From: Lamprobacter modestohalophilus
GTDB lineage: Bacteria > Pseudomonadota > Gammaproteobacteria > Chromatiales > Chromatiaceae
Length of the DNA stretch: 64,000 bases
Assembly: GCF_016583905.1 (NCBI RefSeq)
Contig: NZ_NRRY01000005.1
Location: forward strand, 62,001-126,000
Direction of reading: 5' to 3'
Shown: piece after piece, positions 57,995-64,000 of the stretch
Numbering within the stretch: position 1 is the first letter of the stretch
How the letters are laid out: each line of letters begins with the position of its first letter
The notes under the pieces: model-generated
Told to the model about the DNA's origin: nothing
The model's input: the letters and a program-made list of their open reading frames with translations, nothing else
Database searches by the model: none
Position numbers and translations under genes: made by a program

Positions 57995-58465
57995 ATGGCC
58001 CATTGGCTCCTGAAATCAGAACCTGATGCCTTCGGAATCGAGAATCTCAAAAACCGTCGCAACCAGACCGAGCCTTGGGACGGGGTTCGCAACTATCAGG
58101 CACGCAACATGATGCGTGATCAGATGCAGGTCGGGGACCTCGGCTTCTTCTACCACTCGAACGTCAAAGAGCCGGGCATCGTTGGCATCATCGAGATCGT
58201 GAGTGCGGGCCACCCCGACCCCACCGCATTCGATCCGCACGCCAAGTATTACGACCCGAAAAGCGATCCGGACCATCCGCGCTGGTATCTGGTCGATGTT
58301 CGCTTTGTGCGCGATCTAAAGCGCACCATCAGCCTCAGCGAACTCAAGGACCATGCCGATGATGCACTGGCCGGCTTTCCACTGGTGCGCAAAGGCAATC
58401 GCTTATCGATCATGCCGGTCACCGATCAGCAGTGGGAGTTTATCCTTGGCCTCGAGAACGGATGA
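57995..58465 (+). CDS. EVE-domain protein (thymocyte nuclear protein 1-like)
   Basis: 156 residues from ATG 57995, with GGAG 6 nt upstream; the in-frame TTG at 57983 overlaps that site. MAHWLLKSEPDAFGIENL, WDGVRNYQARNMMRDQMQVG, FFYHSNVKEPGIVGIIEIV and VDVRFVRDL are typical EVE signatures. EVE domains are thought to read modified bases in DNA or RNA; the ligand here is unknown. It converges on minE. Confidence 0.92.
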   Translation: MAHWLLKSEPDAFGIENLKNRRNQTEPWDGVRNYQARNMMRDQMQVGDLGFFYHSNVKEPGIVGIIEIVSAGHPDPTAFDPHAKYYDPKSDPDHPRWYLVDVRFVRDLKRTISLSELKDHADDALAGFPLVRKGNRLSIMPVTDQQWEFILGLENG

Positions 58466-58521
58466 ACGTTGCCGGGCAGGACTTCGGCGGCGGCTATTGA
58501 ACGGACTCAGCGGATCGCGGC

Positions 58522-58794
58522 TCAAGACCGAGCATCGGCATCCGGCAACACGATGTTCAACTCAAGGATCTCGTACTTGTCTTCTTGTTCGTAGTGCACT
58601 GAAACCGCATCGTTATCGACCTCCACATACTTGCGGATCACGGCGAGGATCTCCTGCTGCAGCCGCGGCAAGTAGGAGGGTCGATCACGCGCGGCACGAT
58701 CATGTGCAACCAGGATCTGCAGCCGTTCTTTCGCGACTGAGGCCGAGCCCTTTCGCGCCCCGCCCGGGCCGCGGAAATAGTCGAGTAGCCCCAC
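58522..58794 (-). CDS. minE: Cell-division topological specificity factor MinE
   Basis: 90 residues, MGLLDYFRGPGGARKGSASV, with the MinD-contact region KERLQILVAHDRA and the dimerisation part EILAVIRKYVEVDNDAVSVH. It stimulates MinD ATPase to drive pole-to-pole oscillation. It starts 3 nt after the minD stop. Confidence 0.96.
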   Translation of the reverse strand: MGLLDYFRGPGGARKGSASVAKERLQILVAHDRAARDRPSYLPRLQQEILAVIRKYVEVDNDAVSVHYEQEDKYEILELNIVLPDADARS

Positions 58795-58797
58795 AGA

Positions 58798-59607
58798 TCA
58801 CCCCCTGAAAAGTCGGCTGAACAACCCTTTTCGCTCCATCTCGAGAAAGCGCATCGGCCGCTCCTCACCGAGATATCTAGCCACCATATCGCTGTAGGCC
58901 TGGCCCGCATCAGACTCGACATCCAAGATCACCGGAGTACCCGCGTTCGATGCATTCAGCACGGCCTTCGATTCCGGGATCACGCTCAACAGGTTGAGCG
59001 CAAGGATCTCCTGCACGTCTTCAACGCCGAGCATCTCGCCACTCGCAACGCGCTCTGGCGAGTAGCGGCTCAGCAGCAGGAACTCGCGGATCGGCTCCTC
59101 GTTCTCGAGTGCTCGGCGCGATTTGCTGGAGAGGATGCCGAGCATGCGATCGGAATCGCGCACCGAAGACACCTCCGGATTCGTCACCACCACGGCATCA
59201 TCGGCAAAGTACATTGCCATCAGTGCCCCATGCTCGATACCAGCGGGGGAATCGCAGACGATATAGTCATGCGTCTTGCGCAATTCTTCGAGCACTTGGC
59301 CAACCCCTTCTTGGGTCAGCGCATCCTTGTCCCGGGTCTGAGACGCCGGCAAGATAAAGAGATGCTCGCAACGCTTGTCGCGAATCAAGGCCTGGTTGAG
59401 GTTCGCCTCGCCATTGATGACATTGGCAAAGTCGTAGACCACGCGTCGCTCGCAGCCCATGATCAGGTCGAGGTTACGCAGGCCGACATCGAAATCGATC
59501 ACCACTGTACGATGCCCGCGCTGCGCGAGGCCCATGGCCATCGCGGCAGATGTGGTGGTCTTGCCGACGCCCCCTTTTCCCGAGGTTATGACGATAGTTC
59601 TGGCCAA
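58798..59607 (-). CDS. minD: Septum-site determining ATPase MinD
   Basis: 269 residues. Deviant Walker A VITSGKGGVGKTTTSAAMAM, DFDVGLRNLDLIMGCERRVV, VCDSPAGIEHGALMAM, and a C-terminal amphipathic helix (ERKGLFSRLFRG) for membrane binding. It recruits MinC to block FtsZ near the poles. A 184-bp repeat-bearing spacer separates it from minC, longer than usual. Confidence 0.97.
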   Translation of the reverse strand: MARTIVITSGKGGVGKTTTSAAMAMGLAQRGHRTVVIDFDVGLRNLDLIMGCERRVVYDFANVINGEANLNQALIRDKRCEHLFILPASQTRDKDALTQEGVGQVLEELRKTHDYIVCDSPAGIEHGALMAMYFADDAVVVTNPEVSSVRDSDRMLGILSSKSRRALENEEPIREFLLLSRYSPERVASGEMLGVEDVQEILALNLLSVIPESKAVLNASNAGTPVILDVESDAGQAYSDMVARYLGEERPMRFLEMERKGLFSRLFRG

Positions 59608-59739
59608 GAAGGACTCCCCTTATTCATGTTGACCTTATTCGAAAACCTGCTTTCGACTCATCACTGCCGCTGCCGCTGCCCAGCAGGGGCCGCTCCAGTT
59701 ATCTCGGTGCCTGGCACAGACTAAAGCAAAGCAGCGTCC

Positions 59740-59800
59740 AGCGCAGGCTAAAGCGGCGAACGACACAGACGATAGCGGCAACCGACACAGACTATAGCGG
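59740..59800. repeat. About 22-bp tandem repeat in the minC-minD spacer
   Basis: CGAACGACACAGACGATAGC and CAACCGACACAGACTATAGC units (each ending GG) follow one another at about 22-bp spacing, with a more decayed CACAGACTAAAGC unit upstream at about 59715. The block touches the minC stop codon. Confidence 0.75.
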
Positions 59801-60577
59801 TTCTATGCGCAAAACATCATGATCCAGAAAGACCTGGGTCTGACAGCCCTTTAGCTTCGCGGGGATGCTGTCACTGACCCGATAATGACCCGCCACCGAG
59901 ACCAGCTCCGCCTGGAGGTCGGAGCAGAAGATACGCGCCTTCCTATCTCCGTGCAGTCCCGCGATCGCCCGCCCACGCATCGGCGCGTAGACGTGGATAT
60001 TGCCATCGGCCATGAGCTCGGCACCCGAATTGACCGCGGCAAGCACGGTCAGATCGCCACCAGCAGCATAGACGCGCTGCCCAGAGCGCACCGGACGATC
60101 GACCAAATGCGAGCCGGTCTCGACCCCGATCTGTGGCTTGGCGGACTGGCCGGTAACCGGCAGCTCAAGCGCCAAGTCATCAACCACCTCGGGCTTGGCG
60201 TTGGGCTTCGCAGCATCGCTCAGTATGGCTAGCTCCATCGCCTTGGCCGCCTCATGCTGGGCAGCGCCGCCACCACGCACCCCCACCGGAATCATGCCAA
60301 GCCCACGCAGAAGGCCGACCAGCTGTGGAAACCCAACCTCCTCATCCTCAGACGGCAGGGCGTTAAGCTCGATCACCACCGGCGTATGTTGAAAAAAACC
60401 CGGCGCTTGCTGCACCTTCGGCATCAGCTGCGCTTCAACAGCGTCCATATCGAGCCGCAACAGGCGAATCACGGGCAAGGTGAACCCCGCCGCTTTTAGC
60501 TCAAACGCCGGCGCAGAGCTTGCCAGCTCGCTGCCCGCAGTCTGATCCTTGGCCGGTATTCCAATAGTCAATGACAT
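59792..60577 (-). CDS. minC: Septum-site determining protein MinC
   Basis: 261 residues. The N-terminal domain (FELKAAGFTLPVIRLLRLDM, FFQHTPVVIELNALP) and the C-terminal beta-helix (RSGQRVYAAGGDLTVLAAVN, SGAELMADGNIHVYAPMRGR, AGLHGDRKARIFCSDLQAEL) are complete. It inhibits FtsZ assembly. It begins the minCDE set. Confidence 0.95.
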   Translation of the reverse strand: MSLTIGIPAKDQTAGSELASSAPAFELKAAGFTLPVIRLLRLDMDAVEAQLMPKVQQAPGFFQHTPVVIELNALPSEDEEVGFPQLVGLLRGLGMIPVGVRGGGAAQHEAAKAMELAILSDAAKPNAKPEVVDDLALELPVTGQSAKPQIGVETGSHLVDRPVRSGQRVYAAGGDLTVLAAVNSGAELMADGNIHVYAPMRGRAIAGLHGDRKARIFCSDLQAELVSVAGHYRVSDSIPAKLKGCQTQVFLDHDVLRIEPL

Positions 60578-60647
60578 GGTCTCGACGATACTCCAAAAGA
60601 CGCTGCAAGCGGCTGCACTGAGGCGGCGCTCAACCCGAGGCGCTTAG

Positions 60648-60683
60648 TGTGAAACAAGCGCTTCATTGCACGGGTTGGCGACG
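60648..60683 (-). repeat. 36-bp dispersed intergenic repeat, copy 3 (minus)
   Basis: On the minus strand: CGTCGCCAACCCGTGCAATG then AAGCGCTTGTTTCACA; 30 of 36 positions match copy 2 at 55826. It lies between minC and the HIT gene. Confidence 0.75.
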
Positions 60684-60694
60684 CGGCACATCGA

Positions 60695-61039
60695 TTACCC
60701 CGGGGGCCATTGCAGCGGACGCCCACCAATCAGGTGGACGTGTAGATGGTAAACAGTCTGGCCGCCGCCAGCGTTACAGTTGATCAGCGTCCGGTAGCCT
60801 TGCTCGGCAATCCCTTCCTGCTGAGCCACCTTTGCCGCTGCTAGCATCAAGCGGCCGAGCAGCTCAGCGTCTTCCGGCCCCGCGTCGTTGAGGGTCGGGA
60901 TTGGCTTGCGCGGGATCACCAGCACATGCACTGGCGCCTGCGGATTGAGGTCGCGGAACGCCACCACCTCGTCGTCTTCATAGATGAGGTCCGCCGCGAC
61001 CTCACCGTTGGCGATCTTGCCGAAGATCGTATCAGACAT
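60695..61039 (-). CDS. HIT-family nucleotide hydrolase (HinT-like)
   Basis: 114 residues with the histidine triad VYHLHVHLIGG near the C-terminus and MSDTIFGKIANGEVAADLIY at the start, as in HinT purine nucleoside phosphoramidases. It hydrolyses AMP-lysine or similar phosphoramidates. It follows recR by 28 nt. The ending RPLQWPPG is typical. Confidence 0.93.
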   Translation of the reverse strand: MSDTIFGKIANGEVAADLIYEDDEVVAFRDLNPQAPVHVLVIPRKPIPTLNDAGPEDAELLGRLMLAAAKVAQQEGIAEQGYRTLINCNAGGGQTVYHLHVHLIGGRPLQWPPG

Positions 61040-61067
61040 CGGTCTCTCCGCTCTTGCTTAACGTGAA

Positions 61068-61664
61068 TCAGAGCCCCTGCCGACCCGCAAAGGCATGTGC
61101 CAGGGTACTCCCGTCGACAAACTCGAGCTCACCGCCAAGCGGCACACCATGCGCAATGCGACTCAGACGCAGCTGGGAGCCGCGTGCCAGGTCAGCGATA
61201 TAATGGGCCGTCGCCAGGCCCTCGACCGTCGGACTGATGGCGAGGATCGCCTCGCCGAGGTCGGGCTCCTTGAAACGCGCCTCGAGCCGGTCGAGGCCGA
61301 GCTCTTCGGGTCCAATGCCATCGAGCGGCGACAGCCGGCCACCGAGCACGAAGTACAGCCCTTCGTAATGCGTCGCCTGTTCAATCGCGACAATATCCGA
61401 CGGCTGCTCAACGATACAGAGTAAGCGCGGATCGCGGCGCTCGCTCGCGCACAAGTGGCAACGCACATGCTCAGTCAACGTCCGGCAGCGCTCGCATCGA
61501 CCAATCCGCTCCATCGCTGCCGCCATCACCTGCGCCAGCTGACGCCCTGCATCCCGATCACGCTCTAGCAGGTGAAAGGCCATGCGCTGGGCGGATTTCG
61601 GCCCAATGCCGGGCAGCCGGCGCAATGATTCCACAAGCTGATTCAGCAGACTGGATTCGGACAC
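61068..61664 (-). CDS. recR: Recombination mediator RecR
   Basis: 198 residues from GTG 61664 ([20 protein letters not shown]), the start that fits family length; an ATG at 61712 adds 16 unconserved residues. HhH motif [19 protein letters not shown], a zinc site [16 protein letters not shown], Toprim [15 protein letters not shown]. It works with RecFO in gap repair. It follows ybaB in the dnaX-ybaB-recR operon. Confidence 0.93.
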   Translation of the reverse strand: MSESSLLNQLVESLRRLPGIGPKSAQRMAFHLLERDRDAGRQLAQVMAAAMERIGRCERCRTLTEHVRCHLCASERRDPRLLCIVEQPSDIVAIEQATHYEGLYFVLGGRLSPLDGIGPEELGLDRLEARFKEPDLGEAILAISPTVEGLATAHYIADLARGSQLRLSRIAHGVPLGGELEFVDGSTLAHAFAGRQGL

Positions 61665-61731
61665 TGCAAGCAACCACCGGTCACTGGAAATAGGCGACGG
61701 GCAAACAAGCATCCCGGCGCTGACGAGAAGG

Positions 61732-62055
61732 TCAAAACGGGAGCTTCATCCCAGGCGGCAATGGCAGTCCAGCCGTCAGCTCCGCCATGCTCTCCTGCGA
61801 CTTCTCGCTAACGCGGCGCGCGGCATCATTAACAGCCGCGGCGACCAGATCCTCGAGCATCTCTTTATCGTCTGCCATCAGCGAGGGATCGATCTCAACC
61901 CGCTTGACCTCATGGCGGCCGGTCATGGTGACCTTGACCATACCGGCACCGGATTCACCGGTGATCTCTTCACTCGCAAGCCGCTCCTGCGACTTCTTCA
62001 TCTCCTCCTGCAATTTCTGGGCTTGCTTCAGCATCCCACCCAATCCGTTCTTCAT
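61732..62055 (-). CDS. ybaB: YbaB/EbfC nucleoid-associated protein
   Basis: 107 residues: [20 protein letters not shown] and [20 protein letters not shown] are family signatures. It binds DNA as a dimer. It lies between dnaX (108 bp upstream) and recR. Confidence 0.96.
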   Translation of the reverse strand: MKNGLGGMLKQAQKLQEEMKKSQERLASEEITGESGAGMVKVTMTGRHEVKRVEIDPSLMADDKEMLEDLVAAAVNDAARRVSEKSQESMAELTAGLPLPPGMKLPF

Positions 62056-62163
62056 TGCTCAACCTCTTCTCGTCGATGATCCAAAAATCTCCAGCTCAGC
62101 GGCCTTAGCCCAGCCAGCCAAGTCGGCCCCAAAACGCCCAGCAAATGGGCCTCAGCCCCGCCA

Positions 62164-64000
62164 TCAGCTCCCGGCAGACACAGGCAGCGCGGTGAGCGTA
62201 CCTGGTACCCACTCGGCCTCGAAGCGCTCGCGCAACTGCTGGGCGACGGGATCGGCCTGCAAGGCACGCTCGGCGGCGCTCAAGCGGTTCGCGTCATCGC
62301 GAGCGCGGCGCAGCGCAGGCGTCTCATCCATGACCGTATCGGCAACGATCTCTAACCGCAGATCGCTTGCGAGCGCGGCGGCCAACGCCGCTCCGAGCCG
62401 TTGCTCGGCGCCCGCGGCACGCAGGTTCAGATGCCCCGGGTCCAGCACCAGCCGCAGCCGCTTTCCATCCCAGGCGCTGAGCGCGCAGTGGCGCGCCAGC
62501 TCCAACGCCAGCCCGCCCAGGCCGATGCTCGCCACCAGCTGCTCCCAATCCTCAGCCGAGCGGAGCGCATGAGCCCCGGATGCCAAGCCTGAATCGGGGG
62601 CCTGCCGGGACGCCCGCAATGGCGGCTCATCGCCCCGGGGCACCAGGCTTGGAGCAGACTCAAGAGCTGCCGGCTCGAATGCAGCCGTTGAGTCCGCGCA
62701 CGGGCCGGGTTGGGGCTTTGCCGCACTTGCTGATGCGGTTGGACGCCTTGCTTCTGGAGCACTTCTTGAGGCAGCACTGGCTGAGGCAGAACTGGCTGCA
62801 GCCTCAGCGCCACTAACCGCTGGCCGCGGTGCCTGATCTTGGTCGCGAACACCCATTCCTGGCTTAGAGCCAAAGCCAGCGCCGGTGACGGAGCCGGTGA
62901 CGGAGCCGGTACAAGCGTTCACTCCTGATGTTGACCCTGCTCCCTGCGGCGCAGAATGAGCGCCTGCGCCTGACGTTGCCCCCGATCCCTTCGGCGGTGT
63001 TGATGGCGCTGGAGCGCGGGATTCGATCGATGCCGGCCGAAACGCCAACGCTCGCAACAACACCATCTCTAGACCCGCACGCGGATCAGGCGCCAGCTCG
63101 AGGTCACCCTGTCCGGTCAGCAGCACCTGATAGTAGAGCTGCACGTCTTCGGTTGATAGACGCTTGGCCAGTGCGTCGAGGCGCGCGTCGTCGGGGTCGT
63201 CGCTGAGCAGCGTTGATGGTACCTGCTGCGCAAGCGCGAGGCGATGCAAGGCGCCAATGAGATCCACGAGCACAGCTGAAAAATCTGGCGTCAGCTCGGC
63301 GATGCGACCGATCTCGGCGAGGACGCGCGCCGCGTCGCCAGCGGCCATGGATTCGAGTAGATCGAGCGTCAGCTCGCCGCCGCGGGTGCCCAACATGGCC
63401 CGCACATCATCAACCTTAACCAGGCCCGCACCATAGGCGATTGCTTGATCCAACAGACTCAGCCCATCGCGCATGCTGCCATCGGCAGCCCGCGCCAACA
63501 GCGTCAACGCCGGCATCTCAAAGCCGAGCGACTCGGCCTCGAGCACAGTGACGAAGCGATCGCGAATCTGCTCCGGCAACAGGCGCTTCAGGTTGAATTG
63601 CAGACAGCGCGACAAGACCGTCGCCGGCAACCGCTGCGGGTCGGTGGTCGCGAGCACGAATTTCACGTGCGGTGGCGGCTCTTCCAGGGTCTTCAGCAGC
63701 GCATTGAAGCTGCTCGCCGAGAACATGTGCACCTCGTCGATCAGGTAGACCTTGAAGCGCCCGCGCACCGGCGCAAAGGGCACGTTATCGAGCAGCTCCC
63801 GGGTCTGATCGACCTTGGTCCGCGAGGCCGCATCGACCTCTAGCAGGTCGACGAAGCGCCCGGCATCGATCTCGGTGCAGGCCGAGCAGACGCCGCAGGG
63901 CGTCGGACTCACGCCCTGCTCGCAGTTGAGCGTCTTGGCGAGGATACGGGCGAGCGTGGTCTTGCCGACGCCGCGGGTACCGGTTAACAGATAGGCATGA
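62164..64000 (-). CDS. dnaX: DNA polymerase III subunits gamma/tau, 5' end missing
   Basis: At least 611 residues; the frame is open to the right edge (HAYLLTGTRGVGKTTLARIL at the edge), so the true start lies outside. Walker A, zinc cysteines CEQGVSPTPCGVCSAC, Walker B KVYLIDEVHMFS and sensor region VLATTDPQRLPATVLSRC are clear. The linker (about 62630-62990) is Ala/Ser/Pro-rich with 12-bp TGSV repeats; the tau C-terminal domain follows. I see no AAAAAAG slippery sequence, so gamma may not be made by the E. coli frameshift. Confidence 0.95.
   Translation of the reverse strand, partial: HAYLLTGTRGVGKTTLARILAKTLNCEQGVSPTPCGVCSACTEIDAGRFVDLLEVDAASRTKVDQTRELLDNVPFAPVRGRFKVYLIDEVHMFSASSFNALLKTLEEPPPHVKFVLATTDPQRLPATVLSRCLQFNLKRLLPEQIRDRFVTVLEAESLGFEMPALTLLARAADGSMRDGLSLLDQAIAYGAGLVKVDDVRAMLGTRGGELTLDLLESMAAGDAARVLAEIGRIAELTPDFSAVLVDLIGALHRLALAQQVPSTLLSDDPDDARLDALAKRLSTEDVQLYYQVLLTGQGDLELAPDPRAGLEMVLLRALAFRPASIESRAPAPSTPPKGSGATSGAGAHSAPQGAGSTSGVNACTGSVTGSVTGAGFGSKPGMGVRDQDQAPRPAVSGAEAAASSASASAASRSAPEARRPTASASAAKPQPGPCADSTAAFEPAALESAPSLVPRGDEPPLRASRQAPDSGLASGAHALRSAEDWEQLVASIGLGGLALELARHCALSAWDGKRLRLVLDPGHLNLRAAGAEQRLGAALAAALASDLRLEIVADTVMDETPALRRARDDANRLSAAERALQADPVAQQLRERFEAEWVPGTLTALPVSAGS
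62878..62915 (-). repeat. 12-bp repeat in the dnaX linker
   Basis: GACGGAGCCGGT repeats, encoding TGSVTGSV on the coding strand. Confidence 0.75.

Overview
The window is 64 kb of high-GC (roughly 60-65%) gammaproteobacterial chromosome and is almost wholly core housekeeping sequence. Conserved neighbourhoods (spoT-rpoZ-gmk; nnr-tsaE-amiC-mutL-miaA-hfq-hflX-hflKC-yjeT-hisZ-purA; yceD-rpmF-plsX-fabHDG-acpP-fabF-pabC-mltG-tmk-holB-pilZ-tatD; dnaX-ybaB-recR; minCDE) fit a free-living gammaproteobacterium. The Na+-pumping oadGAB decarboxylase, hisZ, a MutL with the endonuclease motif and a SthA transhydrogenase suggest a Chromatiales-like (purple sulfur type) organism, probably from a saline habitat. 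This taxonomic guess is inference; no photosynthesis or sulfur-oxidation gene lies in the window. I see no CRISPR array, prophage, insertion sequence with a transposase, or rRNA. One tRNA (Leu, UAG) is present.

Layout. 1-1600 (minus): spoT (5' part only), rpoZ, gmk. 1.9-18.7 kb is a mixed-strand region: class V aminotransferase, acyl-CoA thioesterase, polyphosphate:AMP phosphotransferase, an unusual FimV/LysM-ClC fusion, birA, an M61 peptidase, an aaeXAB-like efflux operon (DUF1656, HlyD, FUSC), two lipoproteins, a SanA-like protein, a 59-residue PLDc_N membrane protein and a diacylglycerol-kinase family protein. 18.8-21.8 kb: sthA plus a tightly linked protein with an HTH-like N-terminus, a 2Fe-2S domain and a flavin reductase domain. 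21.8-26.6 kb: a 62-residue unknown, tRNA-Leu, an LppM-like lipoprotein, a SPOR protein and an SDR. 26.6-38.3 kb (all minus): tatD back to yceD, the fatty-acid/phospholipid and DNA-replication cluster, headed by a strong sigma70-type promoter that almost abuts the yceD start. 38.3-44.3 kb: oadGAB, purA, hisZ, yjeT. 44.5-56.5 kb: hflKC to orn, with a clear terminator after hflC. 56.6-58.5 kb (plus): a small cytochrome c, rsgA and an EVE protein. 58.5-64 kb (minus): minCDE, a HIT protein, recR, ybaB and dnaX, which runs off the right edge.

The most distinctive property is repeat content. Many housekeeping genes carry tandem-repeat insertions in linkers, and every coding unit I could measure is a multiple of three (6, 12, 15, 21 bp), while the intergenic repeats have units such as 11, 14 and about 22 bp. 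In addition at least three short repeat families are dispersed between genes, and one long imperfect-inverted element of the kind that yields spurious 'AKAQRRK' ORFs lies at 9.25-9.38 kb. No complete new defence or metabolic system is evident. The best candidates for new biology are the FimV-ClC fusion, the sthA-linked HTH/2Fe-2S/flavin protein and the repeat families.
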